Notes: generated by a model from the letters alone, not told the origin. A stretch of DNA of 64,000 nt from Micromonospora sp. NBC_00421 (GCF_036017915.1 NZ_CP107929.1:6313001-6377000); one strand, 5' to 3'. Shown: positions 16,346 through 25,609, counted from the stretch's first letter. Made by a program: numbers and translations.

Positions 16346-18993
16346 CGTGTCGTTCCTTCTTCAGAGCGGCGGTCGGGGCGGACTTCGCGCAGAGCCCGGG
16401 CGACGCCCGTCTCGAACGCGTTGATGAGATCGCGGACCTCGCCCGGATCTCCCGGGTGCTGGCTGGGTGGTTGCCGGGGTGGTGCGACGGTCAGGTTGGC
16501 GCCCGGGATCCGCCGGGTCAGTCGGGGCGTCGCCGGTTCGGCGGGGTGGGTGGCGGCCGGTCTGGCCTGTTCGGCCCGGTGTACCCCGGACTGGAACTGC
16601 TCGACGAGAGCGCGGGCGGCGGCCGGGTCGGCGTGGGTGGCGTCCACCGGGCCGACGACGGGGGCGGTGCGGGGCAGACTGGCGCCGGGTACCCGCTGCC
16701 GGATTCCGGGCGGCGGGGCGGGCTGGTCCGCCCGGGGCGGGCTGGCCGGCGGGGCCGTGGGGAGCAGCGCGGCCGGTGGAACCGCCGGCCGGTGCGGTGC
16801 GGCGGGGGCCACCGCGGCGGTGCCTCGGGCCGGCAGCACCGTCGCGGCAGCGGCGGGCGGGTCGGTGTCGGTGGGCCGGACCGTCTCCGGGTCGGCCGGC
16901 ACCGTGCCGAACGCATCCCAGGGGCCGGTGGCCTCCATGCTCCTGGTCGCCTTGCTGAGCAGTGTGGGGTCGAATCCGGGCAACGCCGTGGGGTCGACCA
17001 CCGACCGGCTCGGGCCGGCGTCGACCACCGGCCGGGCCAGGCTCGCGTCGGCCACCGACCGGGCCGGGCCCGCCTCGACCATCGGCCGGACCGGGCCCGC
17101 GTCGACCATCGGCCGGGCCGGGCCCGCGTCGCGTCCCGCCATGGTGCGGGCCAGCGCGGATCCGGGGAGCGCAAGGCTGGCGGTGATCCCGCCGCCGGGG
17201 GTCGCGGCGAGCTCGACCGTCCAGCCGTGCCGGCGGGCCAGCCGCCCCACCACGAAGAGCCCGAGCACCTCGGACGGGGCCAGGTCCAGCCGCTCCCGGC
17301 GGGTGAACCGGACGTTCTCCTCGGCCAGCCGTTGCTCGCTCATGCCGATGCCCTGGTCGACCACGGCCAGCGTCGCGCCGTCGTCGGTCGGCTCGGCGGT
17401 GACGACGACCCGGGTGTGCGGCGGGGAGAAGATGGTGGCGTTCTCCATCAGCTCGGCCAGCGCCAGCACCAGGTCTCCGATGATCGCCGGCGCGGCGACC
17501 ACCTGGGGTGGGACCTGCACGTCCACCCGGGTGTAGTCCTCGATCTCACCGAGGGCCAGCCGGACCACGTCGGCCACCGGGACCGGTGCGACGTGCGCGT
17601 CGTCGCCGGCCGCGCCGGAGAGGACCACCAGGCTGCCCGCGTTACGGCGCAACCGGCTGGAGATGTGGTCGAGCCGGTACAGGTGCTCCAGCCGGCCCGG
17701 CTCGGTCTCCTGCTGCTCCAGCCGGTCGATCAGGGCGATCTGCCGGCCGACCAGGTTCTGGGTACGCCGGCCGACGTGACCGAACATCTGGGCCACGTTG
17801 CGCCGGCTCGCCACCTGTCGTTCCACCAGCCGGGCGGCGGTGCTCTGCACCCGTTCGAAGGCACGGGCCAGGTCGCCGATCTCGTCCCGGGCGCCCACGT
17901 CGACCGGGTCGAGGCGTACCGGTGGGGTGGTTTCCGACTCGTCGTCGGCGACCCGGACCAGCTCGGACTCGGCGACCCGGGCGACCCGGTCGGCGGAGCG
18001 GGTGAGCCGGGTGAGCGGCCTGGCCACCGCCCGGCCCACGGCCATGGTGAGCAGGATGACCGAGATCAGGATCGTCACGATCAGCAACGTCACCCAGTAC
18101 GCCCCGGCGAGCGCCACCTGCCGGTCGGCGCTCACCTCGGCGGTGACGTCGGCGGCCAGCTTCTTCTCGACGAACTGGCCCAGCGTGATCATCGAGGAGA
18201 CGGTGGGGAAGAGGGTCGCCAGGTCCAGCGCGCCGATCGCGGTGGCCGGGTCGACCGCGCTCTGGTTGATGAAGTTCGGGCCGGTGCGGTTGGCCACCGC
18301 GACTTCCTCAAGGGTGAGCAGGTCGAGCTGCTCGGGGGTGACCAGGGCCTGGAGCCGGGCGCTCTCGTCTTCGAGGACGGCGAAGTTCGCCACGTAGGCG
18401 GTGACGGTCTGGGCGTTGGGCCGGGCGGCGACCAGCACGATCAGGGTGGCGCCGGCGCTGAGGCTCTCGCCGGTGCGCAGCAGCCCGTCCAGGGCCAGCA
18501 CCTGCCGCCCGGCCGCGGTACGGGTGTCCGCGTTGAGCCGCAGCCGGAGCGAGTCGATCAGGGCGGTGTGCACCGGCCCGTACCCGCCCATGATCTGGTC
18601 CGGGCCGGTCTGCCCGGCCACCGCCGCCGTGCGGAGGGCGGCGAGCTGCCGTACCCCGTCGAGGGCGGTGTCGACCTCTGTCGGGAGCGCGTCGCCGAGA
18701 TCGGCGCGCAGGTCGGCGATCCGGTCGTCCACCTCGGCGACCTTCTGCACCAGGTCGGTGCGCTGCACCTGCCCGAGCAGCAGGCCGACGGCGAGCAGGC
18801 GTTCCTGCTGGAGGTTCTGGAGGATGGTGCCGACCCGGCTGGCGATCCGCACCCGGTCGGCGAGGTCGCCGGCCCGCTGGGCCACGGTGGCCCGTTCCCA
18901 GACCACCGGCACGGTGAGCCCGGTCATGCAGAGCAGCGGGACCAGCACCAACAGGGCCAGCTTGCCCCGGATCCGGAGCCTACCGAGCAGCAT
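16342..18993 (-). CDS. Conservon sensor histidine kinase with nitrate-sensor-like domain (CvnA-like)
   Basis: 883 aa membrane kinase. TM1 about 10-30, extracytoplasmic four-helix NIT-like region ~40-295, TM2 ~300-322, HAMP ~318-390. The dimerisation helix contains YRLDHISSRLRR (H443) rather than a classic H-box; ATP-binding domain ~495-610 has ELMENATIFSPP (N-box) and VDQGIGMS. Residues ~615-883 are a Pro/Ala tail containing five near-repeats of about 9-10 residues (DAGPARPMV type, 17010-17145). The start overlaps the preceding sensor gene by 14 bp and its stop overlaps the roadblock gene. No response regulator is nearby: the output likely goes through the roadblock/GTPase partners. Confidence 0.92.
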   Translation of the reverse strand: MLLGRLRIRGKLALLVLVPLLCMTGLTVPVVWERATVAQRAGDLADRVRIASRVGTILQNLQQERLLAVGLLLGQVQRTDLVQKVAEVDDRIADLRADLGDALPTEVDTALDGVRQLAALRTAAVAGQTGPDQIMGGYGPVHTALIDSLRLRLNADTRTAAGRQVLALDGLLRTGESLSAGATLIVLVAARPNAQTVTAYVANFAVLEDESARLQALVTPEQLDLLTLEEVAVANRTGPNFINQSAVDPATAIGALDLATLFPTVSSMITLGQFVEKKLAADVTAEVSADRQVALAGAYWVTLLIVTILISVILLTMAVGRAVARPLTRLTRSADRVARVAESELVRVADDESETTPPVRLDPVDVGARDEIGDLARAFERVQSTAARLVERQVASRRNVAQMFGHVGRRTQNLVGRQIALIDRLEQQETEPGRLEHLYRLDHISSRLRRNAGSLVVLSGAAGDDAHVAPVPVADVVRLALGEIEDYTRVDVQVPPQVVAAPAIIGDLVLALAELMENATIFSPPHTRVVVTAEPTDDGATLAVVDQGIGMSEQRLAEENVRFTRRERLDLAPSEVLGLFVVGRLARRHGWTVELAATPGGGITASLALPGSALARTMAGRDAGPARPMVDAGPVRPMVEAGPARSVADASLARPVVDAGPSRSVVDPTALPGFDPTLLSKATRSMEATGPWDAFGTVPADPETVRPTDTDPPAAAATVLPARGTAAVAPAAPHRPAVPPAALLPTAPPASPPRADQPAPPPGIRQRVPGASLPRTAPVVGPVDATHADPAAARALVEQFQSGVHRAEQARPAATHPAEPATPRLTRRIPGANLTVAPPRQPPSQHPGDPGEVRDLINAFETGVARALREVRPDRRSEEGTTR

Positions 18994-20167
18994 CGAAGGG
19001 CCTCCACCGCTCGGGTTCGGCGCTCTGGCCCACGGGTTGGAGCACCGGCACCACCCCGGCCGGCAGGCGACCTGGCTGCGCCGGCGGCTCCCACGGGGTG
19101 GGCTCGGTCACTTCGGCCGGCTCGTCGGGGGTGGTGCCCCGGCCCGCCGGGGTGTCTCTCCTGCGGGACAGCCACCCGCTCGCGCCGAACGCCACCAGGA
19201 GCAGCCCGGCCACCCCGCCGACGCCGAGGATCAGCAGGTCGTCGCGGTCGATCTGGTCGAGCCGCTGCCGGAGCAACCGGTCCAACTCGTCGAGGATGAC
19301 CGGCTGGAGTTCCCGGGCGGCGCTCTGCGCCTGGGTACGCGCACCGGCGAGCTTGGTCAGGTCCACCGTCTGCGTCCGCCCGGTGGGCTGGGACAACGCC
19401 CCCAGCGCCTCGACCGCCCGCTGGTAGTTGTCGAGCGGGGTGAGCACCTCCGCGCCGATGTCGACGCTCTCCGAGGTGTCGACCACCGTCTGCAGGTCGC
19501 GGACCAGGTCGCCGGCGGGTTGCAGGGCGGCGAACCGGAGGGTGGCCAGCTCGCCCACGGTGCGGGCCTGCTCGGCGGCGGGTCGCCGCTGCGCCAGCAC
19601 GGCCAGGTCGACGAGCCGTCCGGCGGCGACGATCGCCTCGGGCATCTCCTCGCCGACGCCGTCCTGGAGGAAGTACGAGTCGGAGCCGGCGTCCCGGATC
19701 AGGCCGGAGGTCTCCCGTACCTTGCCGTGCAGGGCGAGCAGCAGGTCGGTGACCTCGCCGTACGCGGTGAAGGCCGTCTCCGGGTCGGTGAGCGACCGGC
19801 TGGGCAGGCCCTCCAGCTTCGCCCGCAGCCCGGCCCACCGCTCGGTGCTGCGCAGCTCGTCGCCGACCCGGGTGTCCACCGTCGCGGCCGCCTCCACCGC
19901 CCGGTCCAGGGCGTCCCGGGCCACCGGACGGCCGGCGACGGCGGCGGTCTGCGCGTCCACCAGCGCCTCGGTGACCGGGCCGAGGGCGCGCAGGTACTCG
20001 ACGCCGAGGCGTTCCCGTTCGGCCAGCTCACGGTCGGCGTCCACGAGCCGGTGGCCCTGTACGACGAGGAACGCCACCGGCAGCAGCAGCGCGGTGGCGA
20101 GTAGCAGTGGCAACAGGCGGCCCGGTGTCCTGGGCCGTCGACGGACCCGCGAGGCGGGAACGGTCAT
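18980..20167 (-). CDS. Membrane sensor protein without kinase domain, upstream of conservon
   Basis: 395 aa. ATG 20167 preceded by GGAGGAG. TM1 LLPLLLATALLLPVAFLVV (~18-36), a long helical extracytoplasmic domain (~40-315) resembling the sensor half of the kinase next door, TM2 LLILGVGGVAGLLLVAFGASGWLS (~318-341), then a short Pro-rich cytoplasmic tail (~55 residues) with no HAMP, kinase or enzymatic domain. It overlaps the kinase gene by 14 bp, so the two are made together. A ligand-sensing co-receptor for the kinase is plausible but inferred from topology and coupling only. Confidence 0.8.
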   Translation of the reverse strand: MTVPASRVRRRPRTPGRLLPLLLATALLLPVAFLVVQGHRLVDADRELAERERLGVEYLRALGPVTEALVDAQTAAVAGRPVARDALDRAVEAAATVDTRVGDELRSTERWAGLRAKLEGLPSRSLTDPETAFTAYGEVTDLLLALHGKVRETSGLIRDAGSDSYFLQDGVGEEMPEAIVAAGRLVDLAVLAQRRPAAEQARTVGELATLRFAALQPAGDLVRDLQTVVDTSESVDIGAEVLTPLDNYQRAVEALGALSQPTGRTQTVDLTKLAGARTQAQSAARELQPVILDELDRLLRQRLDQIDRDDLLILGVGGVAGLLLVAFGASGWLSRRRDTPAGRGTTPDEPAEVTEPTPWEPPAQPGRLPAGVVPVLQPVGQSAEPERWRPFDAAR

Positions 20168-20538
20168 GGTTGTCTCCTCCGGCGGCGGCGCAGGGGTTCG
20201 GGGATGGCGGGAGAACTTCGGTCCCGTGCGTCGGACCGGAACCTAATCGAAGGTCGATGCCTGGCCAGAGGTCTGTACCGGTCAGTTTTGCGTCACTTCG
20301 AGTGATGTGACGCGACATCGACGATCTCGATACGCTGCGTACTGTTGTCGAGGTGACATGCTCGTTTCCATAGCGGTATCGCGCCTTAAGCGTGAATTCA
20401 CGCAATCCGAACTCGTTCTGCGTGAAGGCCGGGTGACCTTGTGCGGTTTGACCTTGTCCGGCCGACGATCGGATGACCAGGACGGACGTACGGCGGATCT
20501 CAGCCAACGCTCAGCTTCCGGGCCGTACCGTGAGCGAA
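20168..20538. promoter_or_regulatory. Divergent promoter region with palindromes
   Basis: Between the conservon (minus) and the hydrolase-ABC gene (plus). It contains GCGTCAC(20290-20296)...GTGACGC(20307-20313) with an inner CACT/AGTG stem, the perfect 14-bp palindrome GCGTGAATTCACGC at 20390-20403 followed by a half site GCGTGAA at 20419-20425, and the direct repeat TGACCTTGT twice near 20433-20457. TACCGT at 20526-20531 is a probable -10 box for the leaderless downstream gene. No gene within it. Confidence 0.6.
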
Positions 20539-23409
20539 ATGAAATCGCCGTTGTCGGCCGTACGGATCCGCCGTGCCCTGCCCACCGGCCGCCGCGCGGT
20601 CGCCGCGTCGGTGGTCGTCGTCCTGCTGGCGGCGCTCGTCGGGTGGGCGGTCTGGCCGGACCGGCCGGGCTTCCGCACCGAGTCCACCGTGCTCAACGTG
20701 CGCTCCGGGCCGGTCGGCGACGAGCCCGTCGACCTGGACACCACGCTCTACCTGCCGAAAGGCACCTCGGCCGACCGGAAGGTGCCGGCCGTGTTGCTGG
20801 CCCACGGCTTCGGCGGCACGAAGGACTCGGTCCGCGCCGACGCCGAGGACCTGGTCGGCCAGGGCTACGCGGTGCTGACCTGGACGGCCCGGGGTTTCGG
20901 CCGCAGCGGCGGTCAGATCCACCTGGACAGCCCCGACTACGAGGTGCGCGACGCCCAACGGCTGCTGGACTGGTTGGCCGCCCGCCCCGACGTGCGTACC
21001 GACTCCGCCGGTGACCCCCGGGTCGGGGTGGTCGGCGGCTCGTACGGCGGCGGCCTGGCCCTGCTGCTGGCCGCCCAGGATCCCCGGGTCGACGCGATCG
21101 TCCCCATGATCACCTGGAACGACCTGTCCCGCGCCTTCCTGCCGGAGGACACCGGCAAGCCGGCCACCGAGGGCGTGTTCAAGAAGGGTTGGGCCGGCAT
21201 CTTCTTCGGGGGCGGCGGCAGCGCCGGCTCCGGGCCGGCAGGCCTCTCCGGCAACACCGCCGCCGCCGAGCCGGAGGGTGCTCCCGCGTCGGCCGGTGCG
21301 CCCAGCCCGCAGCCGGGCAACGGGCCGGGTAGCGGATCGTCGCGCGCCCCGGGGGCCGCCGCCGACCCGTCCTGCGGGCGGTTCGCCGCCGACGTCTGTG
21401 CCGCGTACCTGCGGATCGCCACCACCGGCCGGGCCGACCAGGCGGCGGTGGACCTGCTCCGGCGCTCCTCACCGGCCGGCGTGCTGGGCCGGATCAAGGC
21501 CCCGGCCCTGCTGGTGCAGGGCGAGGCGGACACCCTCTTCCCGCTCACCGAGGCGGACGCCAACGCGCGCGGCATCGCCGCCGCCGGCACCCCGGTCCGG
21601 GTGGCCTGGTTCACCGGCGGCCACGACGGCGGCACCGGCCCGACAAGCGACTCCGACCGGGTGAAGTTCCTGACCGTGCAGTGGCTGGACCACTACGTCA
21701 AGGGCACCGGCGCGGCCCCCGGCGACGACTTCACCTTCTCCCGGATCGCCGGCTTCGACGCCCTCGACCGGGGCCTGGTCGCCACCGGTTACCGCACCGC
21801 CGACTATCCCGGGGTGACCGGGGACGCCCGCCGGGAGGTGCCTGTCGACGGCCCGGCCCAACCGGTGGCCAACCCGCCCAACGGCAACCCGGCGGCGATC
21901 TCGGCGATCCCGTTCGCCGGGTCGCTCGGCTCCCTGCTCGACGGGGTGGCCGGTGACGTACCCGGCCAGCACGCCCGGTTCGAGTCCGCCCCGCTGACCG
22001 AGGCGGTGGACGTGGTGGGTGCACCCACGGTCACCGTCCGGGCCGCGTCGGCGACCGGCGAGGCGGTCCTGTTCGCCAAGCTCTACGACGTCGACCCGGC
22101 CGGTGCGGCGACGCTGCCGTCCGGGCTGGTCGCCCCGATCCGGTTGACCGGGTTGCCGGCCACGATCGACGCGGCGCAGCCGGTCCAGGTCACCCTGCCG
22201 GCGATCGTCCGCCGGGTCGAGGCGGGGCACCGGCTGCGGCTGGTGCTGGCCACCGCCGACCAGGCGTACACCACGCCGGCCGCGCCGGCCGTCTACACGG
22301 TGGCGGTCGACGGCGCGGTGAGCCTGCCGACGGTCACCGCCACGCCGATCCCGACCACCGCCACGGTGTGGCGCTGGGTGCTGGTCGGTCTGCTGGCCGC
22401 GATCCTGGTCGGGCTCGTGGTGGTCGTCGCCGTGGTCCGCCGCCGGCACCGCCGCCAGGACGACTCCGTCCATCCCGAGTACGCGGGCATCCCGCTCGCC
22501 GTCCGCGACCTGCGCAAGGAGTACGCGGACGGCTTCGTCGCGGTCTCCCGGGTGGACTTCGAGGTGCACCCCGGTCAGGTGATGGGGCTGCTCGGCCCGA
22601 ACGGCGCCGGCAAGACCACCACCCTGCGGGTGCTGATGGGGCTGACCCAGCCGACCGCCGGGGAGATCTACGTCTTCGGGCACCGGCTGGTGCCCGGCTC
22701 GCCGGTGCTGTCGCGGATCGGCGCGCTGGTGGAGGGGCCGGGTTTCCTGCCGCACCTGTCCGGCCTGGACAACCTGAAGGCGTACTGGCGGGCAACCGGC
22801 CGGCCGTGGGCGGACGCGCACTTCGACGAGGCGCTGGAGATCGCCGGCCTGGGTGACTCGGTGCACCGGCGGACCAAGAACTACAGCCACGGCATGCGGC
22901 AGCGGCTGGCCATCGCGCAGGCCATGCTGGGCCTGCCGGAGCTGCTGGTGCTCGACGAACCGACCGACGGCCTGGATCCGCCGCAGATCGCCGAGATGCG
23001 CCGGGTGCTCCAGCGCTACGCCACCGACGGGCGGGCGGTGCTTGTCTCCAGTCACCTGCTGGCCGAGGTGGAGCAGACCTGCACGCACGCGGTGGTGGTG
23101 AACAAGGGCCGGATCGTCGCCTCCGGCCCGGTGGACGAGATTGTCGGCGAGTCGCCGAGCACCCTGTTCGAGGTGACCGACCAGGCCGCCGCGCGGGAGG
23201 TGCTGAGCCGGCTCGACACGGTGCAGGTGCTGACCGCCGACGATGCCGGTGGGCTGGTGGTGGACACGAACGGGACCGCGCGTAGTGAGGTGGTGGCCGA
23301 GCTGGTCCGGGCCGGGATCGGAGTGGACCGGGTGGTGCCACGGCGCCGCCTGGAGGATGCGTTCCTCGCCCTGGTGGGCGAGAACTCTCGGGGAAGCGGT
23401 GACCGGTGA
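20539..23409 (+). CDS. Alpha/beta hydrolase (X-Pro dipeptidyl-peptidase-like) fused to ABC ATPase
   Basis: 956 aa from ATG 20539 (TACCGT 7 nt upstream, no Shine-Dalgarno; GTG 20530 is an alternative). TM1 ~22-40; hydrolase domain ~50-400 with nucleophile GGSYGG (S168), acid in QGEAD (D331) and GGHDGG (H362); a Gly/Ala/Pro insertion at ~225-275; then a beta-sandwich domain ~450-600 as in the CocE/PepX family. TM2 ~611-635 leads to a cytoplasmic ABC ATPase: Walker A GPNGAGKT (686-693), signature YSHGMRQRLAIAQAML, Walker B LLVLDEPTDGLDPP. The topology puts the hydrolase outside and the ATPase inside, in one chain. The next gene is the matching permease, so this looks like an exporter tied to extracellular peptide or ester cleavage. 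Confidence 0.9.
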   Translation: MKSPLSAVRIRRALPTGRRAVAASVVVVLLAALVGWAVWPDRPGFRTESTVLNVRSGPVGDEPVDLDTTLYLPKGTSADRKVPAVLLAHGFGGTKDSVRADAEDLVGQGYAVLTWTARGFGRSGGQIHLDSPDYEVRDAQRLLDWLAARPDVRTDSAGDPRVGVVGGSYGGGLALLLAAQDPRVDAIVPMITWNDLSRAFLPEDTGKPATEGVFKKGWAGIFFGGGGSAGSGPAGLSGNTAAAEPEGAPASAGAPSPQPGNGPGSGSSRAPGAAADPSCGRFAADVCAAYLRIATTGRADQAAVDLLRRSSPAGVLGRIKAPALLVQGEADTLFPLTEADANARGIAAAGTPVRVAWFTGGHDGGTGPTSDSDRVKFLTVQWLDHYVKGTGAAPGDDFTFSRIAGFDALDRGLVATGYRTADYPGVTGDARREVPVDGPAQPVANPPNGNPAAISAIPFAGSLGSLLDGVAGDVPGQHARFESAPLTEAVDVVGAPTVTVRAASATGEAVLFAKLYDVDPAGAATLPSGLVAPIRLTGLPATIDAAQPVQVTLPAIVRRVEAGHRLRLVLATADQAYTTPAAPAVYTVAVDGAVSLPTVTATPIPTTATVWRWVLVGLLAAILVGLVVVVAVVRRRHRRQDDSVHPEYAGIPLAVRDLRKEYADGFVAVSRVDFEVHPGQVMGLLGPNGAGKTTTLRVLMGLTQPTAGEIYVFGHRLVPGSPVLSRIGALVEGPGFLPHLSGLDNLKAYWRATGRPWADAHFDEALEIAGLGDSVHRRTKNYSHGMRQRLAIAQAMLGLPELLVLDEPTDGLDPPQIAEMRRVLQRYATDGRAVLVSSHLLAEVEQTCTHAVVVNKGRIVASGPVDEIVGESPSTLFEVTDQAAAREVLSRLDTVQVLTADDAGGLVVDTNGTARSEVVAELVRAGIGVDRVVPRRRLEDAFLALVGENSRGSGDR

Positions 23410-24383
23410 TGACGGGTTCTTCGGCGGGTTCGGCGTCGGGCACTGGCCCGAACGGCAGTGCGGCGTCGGGTGGCGCGGCATCGGCTGAGGTGGCGTCGGG
23501 TGGTGGCGTGGCGACGGGGGCGTTCGGGCCGGGCGGGGCGGCGGTCGGGTACCGGCCGGGGGCGACCCTGCCGTTCGCGGCGGAGTTCCGCCGGCAGGCG
23601 TCGCGGCGGCGTACCCAGTTGGCGCTCGGGTTCATGGTGCTGCTGCCGTTGATCATCCTGGTGGCGTTCCAGTTCGACTCCGGCGAGGACGACGGTGGTG
23701 GCGGGGGCGAGTTCGCCAGCCTCGCCGACCTGGCCACCTCGGGCGGGCTCAACTTCACCCTCTTCTCGATCCTGGTGTCGGCGTCGTTCCTGCTGGTCGT
23801 GGTGGTGGCGCTGTTCTGCGGCGACACGGTGGCCAGCGAGGCGAGCTGGGGCAGCCTGCGCTACCTGTTGGCGGTGCCGGTGCCCCGGGCCCGGTTGCTG
23901 ACGGTGAAGCTGCTGGTGGCGCTGGCGTACTCCGGGCTGGCCCTGCTGTTGCTGGCCGGCACGGCCCTGCTCGCCGGCACCCTGCGCTACGGCTGGTCGC
24001 CGCTGACCAGCCAGGTCGCCGCCGAGCTGACCCCGACCGAGGGGCTGCTCCGGCTGCTGGCGGTGCTCGGCTACCTGGCCGTCGTACTGCTGGTGGTGGC
24101 CGGTTTGGCGTTCCTGCTGTCGGTCATCACGGATGCCGCGCTGGGCGCGGTCGGCGGCGCGGTGCTGCTGTGGATCCTGTCCAGCATCCTGGACCAGATC
24201 ACCGCGCTGGGGGTGCTGCGCGACTTCCTGCCGACCCACTACAGCAGCGCCTGGCTGGGGCTGCTGTCCACCCCGATGCAGACCGACGACGTGGTCCGGG
24301 GCGCGATCTCGGCGATCTGCTACGCCACCCTGTTCTGGGGCCTGGCCTTCTGGCGCTTCACCCGCAAGGACGTCACCAGCTAG
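23409..24383 (+). CDS. ABC-2 type permease partner of the hydrolase-ATPase fusion
   Basis: 324 aa from ATG 23409, which shares its A with the upstream TGA (a GTG one codon earlier is equally possible). The first ~55 residues are Ser/Gly/Ala-rich and disordered. About six membrane helices follow: LALGFMVLLPLIILVAF, FTLFSILVSASFLLVVVVALF, LLVALAYSGLALLLLAGTALLAG, LLAVLGYLAVVLLVVAGLAFLLSVI, ALGAVGGAVLLWILSSIL and ICYATLFWGLAFWRF. Its stop overlaps by 3 bases the stop of the convergent gene at 24380. Confidence 0.85.
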   Translation: MTGSSAGSASGTGPNGSAASGGAASAEVASGGGVATGAFGPGGAAVGYRPGATLPFAAEFRRQASRRRTQLALGFMVLLPLIILVAFQFDSGEDDGGGGGEFASLADLATSGGLNFTLFSILVSASFLLVVVVALFCGDTVASEASWGSLRYLLAVPVPRARLLTVKLLVALAYSGLALLLLAGTALLAGTLRYGWSPLTSQVAAELTPTEGLLRLLAVLGYLAVVLLVVAGLAFLLSVITDAALGAVGGAVLLWILSSILDQITALGVLRDFLPTHYSSAWLGLLSTPMQTDDVVRGAISAICYATLFWGLAFWRFTRKDVTS

Positions 24384-24652
24384 CCCGCTGTCGGCGCGCA
24401 CCCACCGTCGTGGCCGGCCCGGCGTCCGCAGCGGCCGGCCGGGCCTGGGCGGTGGTCGCCGCCGCCGAGCGGGGCGTCGCACCAGACCCGGGTACGCACG
24501 GACTGACTGTCCTCCTCGGAGAGCGTCGTCTCGCCGAAGTCGATGGCGAGCACGTGCCCGAGCGAGCGACGCAACGCCATCGCCAGGGCGGCGGCCTCGT
24601 CGAGGCTGGTCAGCCTGGTCGGTAGGTGGATGATCCAGCACGGGTCGGTCAC
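24380..24652 (-). CDS. Small hypothetical protein of a DivIVA/GntR cassette
   Basis: 90 aa, function unknown. GTG 24652 is supported by a GTGA overlap with the stop of the DivIVA-like reading frame. The first 60 residues look like a folded alpha/beta protein (DPCWIIHLPTRLTSLDEAAALAMALRRSLGHVLAIDFGETTLSEEDSQSV), and the C-terminus has a Cys pair (GRCGRRAGHDGGC) that could bind metal. It appears to be the only intact member of this group; its upstream partners are disrupted. Confidence 0.6.
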   Translation of the reverse strand: MTDPCWIIHLPTRLTSLDEAAALAMALRRSLGHVLAIDFGETTLSEEDSQSVRTRVWCDAPLGGGDHRPGPAGRCGRRAGHDGGCAPTAG

Positions 24653-24912
24653 CGGGGCCACCAACTGTTCCGGGTTGCTTTCGTCCGGCGGCAGTCGGTG
24701 TGCCTGGGCCCCCACCGCCGCAGTGCCACCCGGATGCGTTCGCCTTCGGTGGTGGCGGTCGCCAGGTCGCGGGTGAGGTGTTCCAGTTCGTCGGCGACCT
24801 GGTCGAGGAAGGCTTACACCTGGTCGGGGTCGAGGCCGCGCCACCGGCGGGTGCCGAAGGTGACGGCGCGGACGTGCTGCGGCAGCAGCCGCCGCCCGGC
24901 TCGATAGATCAT
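24649..24912 (-). pseudogene. DivIVA-domain protein interrupted by a nonsense codon
   Basis: From ATG 24912 the minus strand gives MIYRAGRRLLPQHVRAVTF and RRWRGLDPDQV, then TAA at codon 33 (24816-24814), then in the same frame AFLDQVADELEHLTRDLATATTEGERIRVAL to a TGA at 24649-24651. The DPxxVxxFLDxVADEL pattern is the conserved start of the DivIVA domain, and the stop falls exactly at its variable position, where one base change from a sense codon (for example TAC or GAA-type) would restore the 87-codon reading frame. DivIVA-like proteins bind curved membranes or act in polar growth. Disruption by a point mutation is the simplest reading. Confidence 0.7.
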
Positions 24913-24960
24913 CCTGTCTCGCCTTTGCTGGTCCGTCGGGATGCGGTGTCGGCCGGCGCT

Positions 24961-25609
24961 TCAGCGGGTCGCGGGTTCCGCGCCCGACAAACCGCCGGTG
25001 TACGACGCCAGCGCGGCGACGGCCGAGGTCAGGCACTCGGGGCCATCAGGTCGAGCTGTTCGGCGGCGTGCTGCCACTGCCGGGCGGTGGTGTGGGTGTC
25101 GTGCTGCCGCTGCCGGGCAGCCGCCGGGGTCGGATCGGTCGCCCGGGTCACGGCGGGTGGGGCGTCGGCGGGGACCGTGTCGTGAAGTTGCTGCCCGTCG
25201 GCGGGGGCCGTGTCGCGGAGTTGCTGGCCGGCGGCGGTGACCCGGCCGGGAACTGGCGGATCCGGTCGGCCGCCGCACTCCACCGGCTGCCCACGCTGTC
25301 CAGCACCTCGACCAGCCCACCGATGGTGTCCGGCTCGACGTGCCCGGCGGCGACCCGGAGCCGGCGTACCCCGTCGGTGACCTGCTGGTCCACCTCGCCG
25401 GCCAGGTCGAGGGCATCCCCGCCGCTGCGCCGGGCCAGCCGGAGCGCCGGGTGCGGGCAGCCCGCGCCGACACGGTCCAGCAGCACCATGGCGGCGGCCA
25501 CCCCGAGGTACGTCTCCCGCAGTTCGGCGGCCACCTGCTCGACCGCCCAGCTTGAGGGGAAGTTGCGCAACGTGATCAGATGGGATTGCCAACCCGGGAG
25601 GATCACCAT
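24961..25609 (-). pseudogene. Frameshifted hypothetical gene of the DivIVA/GntR cassette
   Basis: Three consecutive frames carry protein-like sequence that joins into one product. The first starts at 25609 (or TTG 25570) and reads LRNFPSSWAVEQVAAELRETYLG, then VEPDTIGGLVEVLDSVGSRWSAAADRIRQFP. After a shift near 25245 it continues VTAAGQQLRDTAPADGQQLHDTVPADAPP and TTARQWQHAAEQLDLMAP. A second shift near 25035 leads to CLTSAVAALASYTGGLSGAEPATR, ending at 24961. No function is recognised. Two frameshifts indicate a decayed gene; sequencing errors are an alternative. Confidence 0.55.

Noticed and set aside
16456..19299. 947-aa plus-strand open frame
   Set aside because: Antisense shadow of the conservon kinase and sensor; low-complexity Arg/Gly/Asp sequence without domains.
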